Source of the DNA: Cryptomeria japonica
Taxonomy: Eukaryota; Streptophyta; Pinopsida; Cupressales; Cupressaceae
Direction: 5' to 3'
Assembly: GCF_030272615.1 (NCBI RefSeq)
Contig: NC_081410.1
Span: 226,103,415 to 226,167,414, forward strand
Length of the DNA stretch: 64,000 nt
Under the pieces are notes generated by a model, which had not been told where the DNA came from, ran no database searches, and saw only the letters and a program-made list of their open reading frames with translations. Shown here one piece after another: positions 11,160 to 21,404 of the stretch. Numbering within the stretch: the stretch's first letter is position 1; each line of letters starts with the position of its first letter. Both the position numbers and the translations under genes were made by a program.

Positions 11160-12564
11160 TGTTGGATATTGTTGGCATATGGGAAGATTGTTCATATGAT
11201 GATGATGTATGTTGTCATTGATGTCAATAAAGTTGGTGAACCGGTATGAATAAGCATCAAGAGATGTAGTGAACCGGTGTCAGGGTTTCACTTAGTGTGA
11301 CTACCGGTTGGTAGTCTCAGCTCTATGGTTATCGGTTTGGCGATCCAGCTTGTGTGATGCAACCGATGATACTCTGTGATGAGTTAACTAAGAGATGTGA
11401 ATGAGATCGAGGTGCCACGTCAGCTTTGTGCATGTGAAGGATTTTCTTGAGGATCTTGTATGAGAAGATCGATCGCGTTTGAAGTCTACCTCGGGAATGA
11501 TCATTCTTCTTAATGGTATGAGAAGAAAGTGTGATGGGTTACTAATTCCCATGAGCGGTGATGAATGAATGATGCAGATTGTCTTGTGATTTGTTTGAGA
11601 TTGTAATACTCTATGCAATATGTTTGGATGGTTAGGATTGGACTGCCTGTGTTGTAAACCTAAGCATATTAGGGTTTAGGGTTTATGTTACTGACCTAAC
11701 TGTTGTCTATAAGGTCGATGATGTTTGTTATTGTAAAGTTGTTGGCAAATGTTATGTGTGTATCTGAGTAAAGAGATACTTGATACTTGCCAAACTAGTC
11801 AGAGGGAAACTGTAAAGTGTGATTGCAGAGTAGAGGATATGAAAAGGATCTTCCTTGGCATGTAGTGTTGTTATCAGATCAGGAGTTTTACATGTTGTCT
11901 TCTAATCATTTCAACAATTTGAAAATCCCTTTACCAGGTAGCTTTAACAGGCTTATTGTAAAACTTGTAACCAGGTGACTCAAGATCATTGAGTTCTTTA
12001 AATCCTCTAGTGAGGTAACCTTTGCCAGGGTATATAGCCATCTATTAAGCGGGTGATCTCTAACAGGATCGGTTCCTAGTAGAACCTTATTGTAAAGTCT
12101 CTAACCAGACTAGGCTCCTAACAGGGTGAGCTTCAAAAGAGTTCAAAACAAGCTTGTGGGTATTCATCCCCACCGTGGTTTTTCCCATTTGGGTTTCCAC
12201 GTGAAAAATTTGTGTTATGTGTTATGCATTTTTCATGTGATGTTTATGAAGTATTTGGTTGAAAGACTATGCATGTAGAATTTACAGGTTATGGTATTTC
12301 TAGTATACCACATGCATATGTTTATGGGTGAAATTGAAGTCAAAAACTGATCATGTTTGAAGTGTTCAAACTTATCAATTTATGGTATCTGGTATCTTAC
12401 TGTGTTTAACCAGTATTGCCATAGTTAAGTTCAGTAATGATGATAACCAGTTGGTATTGCTTTAGCTAGACAAAGTGGTTGAGGAGAGTTTTTGTCTATA
12501 CTGATTCACCCCTCCCCTCCTCTTAGTACCAATTGGGGTATCTATTGTTCATCATTATTCATCA
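11160..12564 (+). repeat. Copia 3' LTR
   Basis: Starts TGTTGGATATTGTTGGCATA and ends TTATTCATCA. It is collinear with the 5' LTR at 5337-6742 and is followed directly by the target duplication atata and the right part of the microsatellite. Confidence 0.93.
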
Positions 12565-12785
12565 ATATATACATATATGTGTACATATATATACATGTAT
12601 GCACATGTACATACATGTATATATATGTACACATGTGTGTATATATGTATACATATACATATATATATATATACACATATATGTATACATATATATATAC
12701 ACACATATGTGTACATATATATATAAATACATGTATGTACATATATACATACATACATACATACATATATACATATATATGTATG

Positions 12786-12820
<35 letters not shown>

Positions 12821-12894
12821 GTATGTATATATATATATATATTCACACACACACACACACGCATTCATACACACATGTATATGCATATGTATAT

Positions 12895-12967
<73 letters not shown>
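12565..12967. repeat. Compound AC/AT microsatellite, right part
   Basis: Continuation of the repeat at 4629-5336. It is first mixed TA/CA/GTAT units and ends in a pure AC run of about 33 units (12898-12965). The overlapping open frames on both strands are repeat artefacts. Confidence 0.95.
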
Positions 12968-12970
<3 letters not shown>

Positions 12971-12972
12971 AT

Positions 12973-14026
12973 TGTTAGGTCCTGGAGACAACTAAAAGGG
13001 GGAGGGTGAATCAGTTGTCTAATAAATTCAAACCAAAAATAACTTAACCAACTTTAATGCTTAATACTGGTAAACCAGACTTTATGCCGGTAGATAGTTT
13101 TATCAGTTAATTGTAATAGCGATAAAGATTAATGCATGAAACGGAAAGACAATAACATCCACAACACATAACACCAATATTTGTATGTGGAAACCCTGTA
13201 AGGGGAAAAACCACGATGGGAAACCTTACCCACAATTATATGATACTACTGCAGATAATATGTGTATACAAATGGGGTCTGCACATGCAGAAAGGCCAAG
13301 CGCCTAGAGCTCATTGCTCAACAACAAATAGGAGTCACACTGACTACAATTGGATGGTTAAATCCAATAAGAATGTACTGCTCAAAATAACATCTTTCTA
13401 TGCTGGATTCAGTACCGGTGTAGTTCTGATTGTCTTTACAAATACCTTGCTTCACCTTCAAATGATGTCTGCATGTATACCTTTGCTTATTTTCGCATAT
13501 ATCGAATTATTTCTTCCTTTGCATTCCACACTTGATCTTACAAATAAGATCTTACATTTATACCATAACCTAAGACCAATTTTAGTAGGTTGGCTAAAGA
13601 TATTTCAATAAAATCATTTTACAAGTAAATCAAAACCGATGCAATAACCGATTCAACATGTCATCTTTATGCATTTTACAATAATAATAAATCATTTCCA
13701 AAGTGTGTCATGCTAATTTGAATAGATAAACCTGTCGGTGCTTATCCTTGACCTATTTGCCGATAACAACAAATATGCCAACACTAATATACCAATGAAC
13801 AAATCTCCAAGACAAAGTGTCCAAACGATGTCTTCGACATAACCAGGTGTTTTCCATATCATTCCAAGTATTGGTGAACATTATATCCTGCCGGTCTACC
13901 AGATATCGGTGACTGTGCATAAGTCACTTGCTTGCCGGTGAATATTGCCGATTCTTCAAAGTGCCAGAGTTGATAAGTGTTGATAGGTGTTGACATCAAT
14001 GACAAAACCATACCAAAGTACCAACA
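12973..14026 (-). mobile_element. Probable solo LTR of a copia-type element, reverse orientation
   Basis: On the minus strand this stretch starts TGTTGGTACTTTGGTATGGT and ends in gtctccaggacctaaca. Just inside the start is ttgtcattgatgtcaaca, as in the LTR at 5337, and near the end is a ctgattcaccctcccc block. It also has a ccgtggtttttcc-like block near 13200-13220 (read in reverse). It therefore looks like a full LTR without internal domains. No clean 5-bp duplication is visible, because both flanks are low-complexity. Family membership is inferred from these shared LTR blocks only. Confidence 0.55.
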
Positions 14027-14037
14027 TATGTATTTAT

Positions 14038-14150
14038 ACACACACACACACACACACACATCTGTGTGTGTGTGTGTGTGTGTGTTTATATGTGCGTGTG
14101 TATGTACGTACGTACGTACGTACATACATAAGTATATGTATACGTGTATA
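14038..14150. repeat. CA/TG inverted repeat microsatellite
   Basis: A (CA)n arm at 14038-14060 is followed after two bases by a perfectly complementary (TG)n arm at 14063-14085, giving a 23-bp-arm hairpin. Mixed GTAC and GTAT units follow to about 14150. Confidence 0.9.
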
Positions 14151-14156
14151 TATATA

Positions 14157-14504
14157 TGAATCAGTTTCAAGGGGGGCATATTAACGAGTCTTCATCACCA
14201 CGTGGTGGGAGACTTGGTCTAACACCATGTGGAGGGATGCTTTGGGAAAAGTCTTTAGTCACCACACAGTGGTGAGTAAAAAGCGCTAACCACCTCTTAG
14301 TGGTGAGTAAATGAGAGAGATGAAATACCACGTAAGTGGTAAAGGTGTGGGGAGAGGTAACCACCATAGGTGGCACACCTTACTCACATGGGAGGGGATA
14401 TTCATGATCACCCTACTCTCATGGAGCAAGGGTAAATAAATTATTAAACGCCCACCCCCCACCCCTTTTAACAGCACCATGAGGTAGGTTATAGGGTGTT
14501 GTTG
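14157..14504. repeat. Dispersed 345-bp repeat rich in CCAC...GTGG hairpins, copy 1
   Basis: A second copy is at 57911-58250. The sequence contains a series of short inverted repeats with the same CCAC/GTGG core: caccacgtggtg near 14199, caccac-aca-gtggtg near 14262, accac-ctctta-gtggt near 14290, taccac-gtaa-gtggta near 14327 and ccacc-ata-ggtgg near 14361. Both copies directly follow a CA/TA microsatellite and both end in aggttatagggtgt. No coding frame is supported. It may be part of an LTR, but its type is not known to me. Confidence 0.7.
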
Positions 14505-14679
14505 AAACCAAGATATGATTGAGAGGGGGGTGAATCGGTCCAGATCTTCAAAATAGTTTAATAATAAACAACATTTAACCATTCTACAAAAATACTGAAA
14601 AACATATCAACCATCAACACACGAACACCAGATTTACATGGAAAACTTAAACAGGGAAAAAACCACGGTGAGAATTGTA
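14505..14679 (-). mobile_element. Fragment of a copia-type LTR end, reverse orientation
   Basis: Read on the minus strand it has ccgtggttttttccc, then ccgattcacccccctctc, and ends tggtttcaaca. These blocks in this order mark the 3' part of copia-type LTRs in this window. It is cut at 14680 by the AT-rich element starting tgtagacacc. Confidence 0.5.
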
Positions 14680-14955
14680 GACACCTAAATTTGATTAATC
14701 TTATTAATTGAATTTGGCTATCCTAAGCGCTTTTAAATTAAATGATTACCTATTATTTAATTAATTTGTGCTCCCTCCTTCTAGCTAATTAATTTTATTG
14801 ATTACACTATAGTCCTTTTAAATTAATTATTTGACAACCCAAAATCATCTAACTAATTAAATATTCCCCCTTTTCCTCTATTAAATAAATCAAATATATG
14901 ATTTATTTATTTAATTCACGTTTGTCCCCTTTCTTCTAATAATAGAATTAATTAA
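14680..14955 (+). repeat. AT-rich LTR-like start (tgtagacacctaaa)
   Basis: No gene. The stretch begins TGTAGACACCTAAATTTGAT and is full of AATTAATT tracts. Its AT-rich sequence seems to resume at 36773, right after the TAT gypsy element, so it is probably an older element into which that gypsy inserted. The same terminal motif occurs in reverse at 4481 and 41813. Confidence 0.45.
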
Positions 14956-15140
14956 TGTATACACATAAAAATGGCTATGAGCGATTAAATATTTATTTAA
15001 TAATTATTCTTCTATTAAATAGTTAATTTGAGAATGTTAATTTATTTAATTCATTTCATGTCTTTATATTAATTAATTTAATTGAAACATTTTATTAATT
15101 AATTCAGTTATCCTACTATTCTAATCAATTAATTAAATAT

Positions 15141-15574
15141 CGGAAGATTTCTAGTATGAGGATGGATGGCGTGCATGCAGGGGTGTCTGAGCGGCTGAGC
15201 TAGGGTTTCGTGGCCTTAGCTCGCATGTGGGGTGTCTGCAGGTGCGATAGGGAAGGGTTTTGCAGGGGGTTGGGGGAGCTTGGCAGTTGCGGGGGTGGTG
15301 CTGGGCTCAGAGCTAGGGGAGGAGGGTGGTGCGGGGGTTTTAGGGGGCGGGGTTTTGGCTGCACGGGGGCGGGACTAAGGCTGCGCGGGGCTGGGTTTCG
15401 GCTGTGCGGGGGTGGGGTTCTGGGTTGCTGCGGGTCTCTTCCCATGGGTCTGGGGGTGTCAGCAAGCCCTCCTTTTGGTGGTGTTGGAGGGGGGTGCCTT
15501 GGGAGTCATGCTTCCTTGTGTGGCCCTTTGGGGTGGGGGTGCTTGGCCCTCGTGATTTATTTTTTGTGGTTCTT
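15141..15574 (+). other. LINE C 5' untranslated region, strongly G-rich
   Basis: This lies between the target duplication and the likely ORF1 start at 15575. From about 15250 to 15440 the plus strand holds many runs of three to six G, in sharp contrast to the AT-rich LTR around it. Plant LINE 5' regions carry an internal promoter, but I see no definite promoter motif here. The frames on both strands (for example 15210-15665) are by-products of the G-rich composition. Confidence 0.6.
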
Positions 15575-17001
15575 ATGTCGAGTCCTGGTGGTGAGGCTTC
15601 GCTGGTTGCATCAGCTATGTATTTCCGGGCTGCGGTGGGCTCAAAACCCTCACTTCAAAGTATGAATACTTTTAACAATAATCTCTTTTCATATGATTCT
15701 GGGACTGGGAGTGCTGGTAGTTCTCGCATTATGAAGATTAATGGATGTTTGGAGAGATGCAACGAGAGGCCGAAGTTGGTCATTCCTCCTGAGATGATAG
15801 TTGAAGACATTGAATATTTTTCAAAACACTCCCTTTATTGCGAGTTTTTGGGAATGAGGGTGTCCTTGTAGTTTTTGGAAAATTGGGCGCAAAGGACTTG
15901 GGCACCGGAAGGGGAAATGGAGATTATGCTATTGGCGAATAACTATTTCATGGTTACTTTCAACTGCATGGAGGATCGCCATAGGGTATTTGAAGGCAGC
16001 CCGTATTTTTACAACCAATTGGGTCTGTTCATCAAACCTTGGTATGCAGGGTTTAATCCTTCTGAGGAGCTCCCAAATAGGGTTCCAGTGTGGGTTTGGC
16101 TACCACGTTTTCTTGTGGAATGTTGTCGAGAGGACGTTCTACGGATGCTTGCTGCTCTGTTAGGGAGGCCAGTGGGATCTTCAATGCAAACCCTAGGGAG
16201 AAAGGTAATGACCTTCGCACACATTTGTGTTGAAATTGATCTTAGTAAACCATTGCCAGATGCTATAAATATGTGCACAGGTTCTTATTCTTAGGTTCAA
16301 TAGTTAGATTATGAAACTCTACCAGTTTGGTGTCGTCTGTGTCATGAGTATGGTCATTTACAGCGTAAATGTCCTAGATATAAACCGACGATGCACTAAT
16401 CTCAACTATCTGACCCGAGCCCAGCTAGGGCTGAGAAAGGGAAAGTTGCCATGTCGCTTGAGGTTGAGGGTAATGATGGTTTTGTCACAGTTAAGACAAC
16501 GAACAAGAACTGAGGACAAAAGATGCCCTTACAAGAGAGACAGGGGGAGGATTCCTTCAACAAATTCAAGGTCTTGGATGATCTTAGCCACCAAGAAGTA
16601 AATCCAGGGTTTATCCCTCTGGATCAAGGAGCATCAGGGGGGCACCAGAAAGTGTAATTGAGGACTCTACCCAGGCCTTGCTAGTGGTTGGAAGCCAACA
16701 TATAGAGATGGATCAACTAGTAGGGGTCCAACTGGGGCCCACTCCTGGTTTGGAGAAGAATTTGGTTGAGGGGAAGGGTTCTCCGATAGCTTCAAAATTA
16801 GATTCGACTAAGGTGAAAAGTAATAAGTCCTCCACCCTCCTAGGTCTACATCAGAAAGATATTAATAAAAGTGCTTTAGAGAAGAGCTCAAAGGCTGGTA
16901 AAAAGAAGGATCTGGATAAGATCAAATTGATGGGGGAGAACTTGGTTGAGTCAGGGTCAGTAAAGACTTTGGATTCTCATTTTTCCAATCCCCCTAAATG
17001 A
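15575..17001 (+). pseudogene. LINE C ORF1: DUF4283-like protein with CCHC zinc knuckle
   Basis: The ORF1 protein of plant L1 LINEs binds RNA and makes a ribonucleoprotein with its own transcript. The likely start is the ATG at 15575 (MSSPGGEASL). A DUF4283-like region runs from about 15760 to 16290, with the blocks NYFMVTFNCMEDRHRVFEGS, PWYAGFNPSEE and VWVWLPRFLVE. The CCHC knuckle CRLCHEYGHLQRKC is at 16331-16372, and a Lys/Ser-rich tail follows (16678-17001). In-frame TAG codons lie at 15869, 16292 and 16301. The tail is in another frame than the knuckle, so at least one frameshift lies between 16372 and 16678. Its TGA stop overlaps the ORF2 start as ATGA at 16998-17001. Confidence 0.85.
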
Positions 17002-20000
17002 TTGTGCTTTCATGGAATGTGAGGGGCTTGAACGGTGGCCCTAGACAAAAAGTTGTTTGGGATATGATTAGGAATTATTCACTAGATGTCCTATTTTTAC
17101 AAGAAACTAAACTCTCAATGGAGAGTATGATGGGTCTAGTGCCAAGGTTATGGGGGAGAGGTGAGTGTCAGTGTTTTGGGGCATCTGGATCCTTTGGAGG
17201 GGTGACATGTCTTTGGAACCCTTCAAAATTTCACCCGGTCTGGTGGGTTGCATCCAGATTTTCTTTATCCAGGGTCATCTCTAGTCTTGAGACTAGGGAA
17301 CCCATCTTGTTTTCTAACATCTATGCCCCTACAGATTTTTAGGGTAAGCAAAACCTATGGTCCCATATTTCTTGTATGTGAAGGCTAGCCCCTTTTCATC
17401 CTTGGATTATGGCAGGCAACTTTAGTGCCATCCTTGAGTTGAGTGAGAAGAAAGGAGGTGTCATGCGATTGGAACCTTCTTCTATCTTGTTCCAGGATAA
17501 TATATCCTTGTTGCAGCTTATTGATATTAAGCCTAGTAATGGTTTGTTCACTTGGAACAATAGTAGGATGGGAGAGTATTGGATTGCAAAGAGGCTAGAT
17601 CATTTTCTGGTCTCTAGTTTCTAGATTGGGGGAGGTGGTCCACAAGTACCGAGATTCTCAACTGGAGAGGGTCAGATAACTAGCCCATCAAGCTGATTTC
17701 TTCTTCGGCTTGGGTAGCTTGCTCTCCTTTCAAATTCCAACTTACGTGGCTTCGGGATCCTTCCCTGCAGGTCCTTGTTGCGGAATGGTGGAGGAAGGGG
17801 AAGCCACCCTTTGGCACTGCCATGTACTCTTTTGCCAAGCAGTTACAATTTGTTAAGTTTTAGCTTAAGCAGTGGAACTGCCAGGGCTTCGGGAATATTT
17901 TTCATGCGAAGAAGGCTGATCAGTTGGTGTTGAATAGGATCACCAGCGTAATCAAAGAGCAAGGCATGTCTGAGGAGCTTCTTAGGGAGGAGGAAAGGGT
18001 TGTCAAGGTGGTTGAGGAATGGGAGCTTCAAGAAGAAATATATTGGAAGCAGAGAGCTCGTACTGATTGGCTGAAGGAGGGGGACAAGAACACTGCTTTC
18101 TTCTTCAACTCAGTGAAAGCAAGAAGACATGGAAACTCTATCCCTATTCTGGTCAATGATAGAGGTGAGCAGTGTTTATCCTTGCAGGAGATCTCTAGGG
18201 AGTCGTTACAGTTCTTTCAGGCCCAATTCAGGGAGGACCCCTCGGGGGATTCGGTGGCGGAGAATCAGGTTCTTGATTGCATTCCATCTCTGGTCACAAG
18301 GGAGATGAATGAACAAATTTTGTGTCCTATTTTATTGGACGAGCTTGAGAGGATTTTCTTTCACATGAGGAAAGGAAAAGCTCCTGGCCCGGATGGGTTC
18401 CCGGTGGATTTATTTCAAGAGTTCTGGGACATTATCAAACTGGATTTATTGGATATTGTCCAGGAGTCCCAGAGGAACAAGAAGATGCTTAGGGTGTTGA
18501 ATGCGACTTTCATCACTCTAATCCCCAAGTGTGAAGGGGCTGACCGGTTAGGACAGTTCCGCCCTATCTCTCTCTACAATGTGGTTTATAAGATGATCTC
18601 TAAGCTGATAGCGGATAGATTGAAGATGTGCTTGGGGAATGTCATCTCTGAGGAGCAAAGTGGTTTTGTGGAAGGTTGCCAAATTTTGGATGGTGTGGTC
18701 ATTGCTTCGGAGACCATTCACTCTATGGCTTCATCCAAGGAAAAAGCTATGTTTATCAAGTTTGATATGGCTAAGGCGTATGATAGAGTCCGGTGGTCCT
18801 TCCTTCTGAAGATCCTCAGGGTCTTTGGTTTTGCTGATGAGTGGGTCCAGTGGGTTATGAGTTGTGTTACATCTACTTCTTTCTCAATGCTTATTAACAG
18901 AAACCATACCGAGCTATTTGGTGCTTCCAGGGGTCTTCACCAGGGGGACCCTCTCTCACCTTATTTATTCATTCTCTTGGCTGAGGGTTTGGGAAGGCTG
19001 ATTAAGCATAATGTGGGTTTCTGTACTATTCAGGGTTGGAGATGGGGAAATGACCTCCAACCGCAGTCACATTTGTAGTTTGTGGATGACACGACCCTTA
19101 TGGGGCTAGCCCGGGTCAGAGAAGCTACTAATCTACGAAAGGCCTTGGATGTTTATCTTGCGGCCTCAGGCCAGTTGATCAATGAGGATAAATCTTTTAT
19201 CATCTTCTTCAGTACTCCTGAAACTATTCAAAGGAGGATTGCTCTTATATTGAGATTCCAAGTTGGCTCCCTGCCCTTGATCTACTTGGGTATTCCTATT
19301 TCTCCTGGCAAACCTCCTAGGGAGTCTTGGCAAGGCATTTTGGATAAATTTCACACAAAGGTTGATCAGTAGACTCACAGATGGATATCCTTTATTGGGA
19401 GGGTTCAACTAATTCAGTCGGTGGTTCAGGCTCTTCCGATCTATTGTTGTATGCTTCATGTGGCTCCTAAGTGGTTCTTGAAGGGTTTGGATTCTCTCGC
19501 TAGGCAATTCTTATGGGCAGGCAATATTTCCTCATCCAAATGGAGCCTGGTCAATTGGAACCTAGTGTGTAGCCTAAGCAGTCGGGGGGGCTTGGTCTAA
19601 GGCAGTCTATTCTTTTCGGGGAAGCCCTGGCTGCTAAATTGTATTGGAGGTGGTGTGTGGAATAGGATTGTGGCTGGGCTAGGATTTTGGCCAACAAATA
19701 TATGATGAGGATCCTGATGGAGGAAATCCCTAGGTATCTGCTTGAGGGAAAGGGCTCTTCGATCTAGGCCACTCTCAAGAGGGGGGCTGCTCTCATTAAG
19801 TCTGGGCTTTTTTTGATTTGTAGAAGGGGGGAAGAGGTCCTTTTTTGGAACGATTATTGGGATGGTTATCCTCCCATCCTTGATCAGTTTCCTCACCTTG
19901 GGAATCTGAGCCAAAGGTTTTTGGAGGTGGGATGGTCAAGGGTGAGTGACTTTAAGGCTGTTTATAGGTGTGGTAGGTTGGATTTGGAGCGGTGGAAGGC

Positions 20001-21285
20001 TCCTAATGAGTGGCCGGTTGCTTGGATGGAGGACGAGTGTGTAGAGTTGCAGGGAATTCTGGGGAGTAGACACTATAGCTTCCTCAAGGGAAGGGATGGG
20101 CTTGCTTGGTCTCCAAATCCTAAGGGAGTTTTTACAATGGCTAGTGGATATCGGGAATTGTTGAACCGAGGTCTAGAGGAAGGGGAGGTGAACTGGTGGA
20201 AACAGGTGTGGAATAATGTTTCTTGGCCGAAGTGTAACTACTTTGCTTGGACCTTGGCTTTGAATAAATGTCTAAATTGGGACAATATCCACAAATGGGG
20301 ATTCTTGGGGCCTTCTATTTGTGTTTTGTGTGGTAATGGGGAGGAAGATTCCTCACACCTGTTCTTTAGATGTCCCTTCTTGATGCTTATTTGGCATTAT
20401 TGGTGGGGGGTGTGGAAGCATCCTTGTGTCCACGTGGACTCTTTGGTGGAGTTCTGGAGCAGTTTGGGCCGACCTCCTATCTTGTCCTCCTTCCTCCAGA
20501 CTATCTGGTATATTGGGCCCATCTTCATTCTATGGCAGATCTGGCTCGAGAGGAATAGAAGGTTCTTTTGTGAGGTCAAATTTTTTGTTCAACAAGTTTG
20601 GAATAGGATCATTGCCATGATCCGGGAGACAATGGAAGCTAAATGTAAGGTGAATGTTCCATTGAGCAGAGATGAGGCAGACATTGTGAGTAGGTTTGGC
20701 CTGCAGGAGTTGACTCCTGCCTCAGCTTGTGTCAAGAGAGGTAGAAGGGCTACGAAGAAGGTGCAGAGGGTGGGAAGGTGGATACCCCCTTAGGATGAGA
20801 TTATCAAGATTAACGCTGATGGATCATCTAGGGGTAACCTAGGCCCAGTTGGTGTTGGGGGTGTTGGCAGGAATAGTAGGAGGGAGGTAGTTTTCCTCTT
20901 TTCGGTTCATAGAGGGAGGCACTCTAATAATTTTATGGAGGGATTTGGAATTCTCTACACCCTTGAACAAGCTTGGGAGTAGGGACAAAGGCAGGTGATT
21001 TGTGAGTCAGACTCACAAATTGTTGTTAACTTGTTAAATGAGCAGAAGGTAAATGGGATCCAGTGGCAGTTGGCAGGGATTGTTCAGCAGATTCTCCATA
21101 TCAATTCTTTAATGGAGTAGGTGTCTTTTATCCACATCCCTAGAGAATGGAATAGAGCAGCTGATTGTCTGGAAAAGTGGGCCTTGGAACATGGTAGTGA
21201 TTGGAAGGTTGAAGGTTGGGAGCATCTCTCTGAGGATCAATCTCAGGAATTGCAGAAGATTTTTACTGAGGATATGGAGGTTTAA
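16998..21285 (+). pseudogene. LINE C ORF2: endonuclease, reverse transcriptase, RNase H
   Basis: The endonuclease begins MIVLSWNVRGLNGG, with LQETKLS, SNIYAPTDF and the block AGNFSAILE, where a functional enzyme normally has GDFN. The RT (about 18380-19200) shows GKAPGPDGFPVDLFQ, FRPISLYNVVYK, KFDMAKAYDRV (motif A), GLHQGDPLSPYLF (motif B) and FVDDTTLMG (motif C). Then come the zinc-finger RVT region (NYFAWTLALNKCLNW, CVLCGNGEEDSSHLFFRC) and RNase H (KINADGSSRGNLG, ICESDSQIV, IPREWNRAADCLEKWA). The terminal stop is TAA at 21283. Internal stops are nearly all TAG: 17340, 17622, 17681, 17861, 19076, 19370, 19663, 19765, 20791, 20980 and 21118, plus TGA 17379. Frames change between 17624 and 17681 and near 19584. 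Confidence 0.9.
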
Positions 21286-21404
21286 GTTGTTGGTTGAAGT
21301 GGGGCTGGCTTGATGGTTCTATCCTGGGGCCTGGGGGTCTCGCTTTCTTTGTAATTTTTGTTTTTGATTTTCAATAAAGTTTTTACCCCTTTTATTCAAA
21401 AAAA
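21286..21404 (+). other. LINE C 3' untranslated region, AATAAA and A tail
   Basis: A T-rich end (tttgtaatttttgtttttga) is followed by AATAAA at 21373-21378 and a short A run at 21398-21404 that merges with the target duplication. Confidence 0.8.

Larger units (their letters stand above)
5337..12564 (+). mobile_element. Ty1/copia LTR retrotransposon with both LTRs, decayed
   Basis: A complete-length fossil: 5' LTR 5337-6742, primer-binding site 6745-6756, gag, protease, integrase, reverse transcriptase and RNase H in copia order (about 6814-10840), polypurine tract just before 11160, and 3' LTR 11160-12564. It is flanked by a 5-bp duplication, atata at 5332-5336 and 12565-12569. The RNase H block (GGAFFLGGRLVSW) resembles the SIRE/Maximus group, but lineage is not certain, and no envelope-like frame is seen after RNase H. 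The coding region looks nearly whole, with only a handful of breaks. By eye the LTRs differ at roughly 6-7% of sites over their first 280 bases, so it is moderately old. Confidence 0.93.
15141..21404 (+). mobile_element. LINE C: complete-length plant L1-type LINE with target duplication
   Basis: A non-LTR retrotransposon of about 6.26 kb. It is flanked by the duplication atcaattaattaaatat (15124-15140) and atcaattaactaaatat (21404-21420), 17 bases with one difference. It has a G-rich 5' untranslated region (15141-15574), ORF1 with a DUF4283-like region and a CCHC zinc knuckle, ORF2 with endonuclease, RT, zinc-finger RVT and RNase H, a short 3' untranslated region with AATAAA at 21373-21378, and a short A tail. 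It has no third ORF after RNase H, unlike LINEs A and B. It is decayed: of fifteen internal stops that I could place, fourteen are TAG. There are also a few frameshifts, one in a run of seven G near 19584. Confidence 0.95.

Noticed and set aside
15200-15665. Pro-rich minus and Gly/Cys-rich plus frames
   Set aside because: They lie in the G-rich 5' untranslated region of LINE C and reflect composition only.
15869-21120. Reassignment of TAG as a sense codon
   Set aside because: The host gene and the other elements behave normally, and frames are also broken by frameshifts. C-to-T decay explains the TAG excess in a plant nuclear genome.
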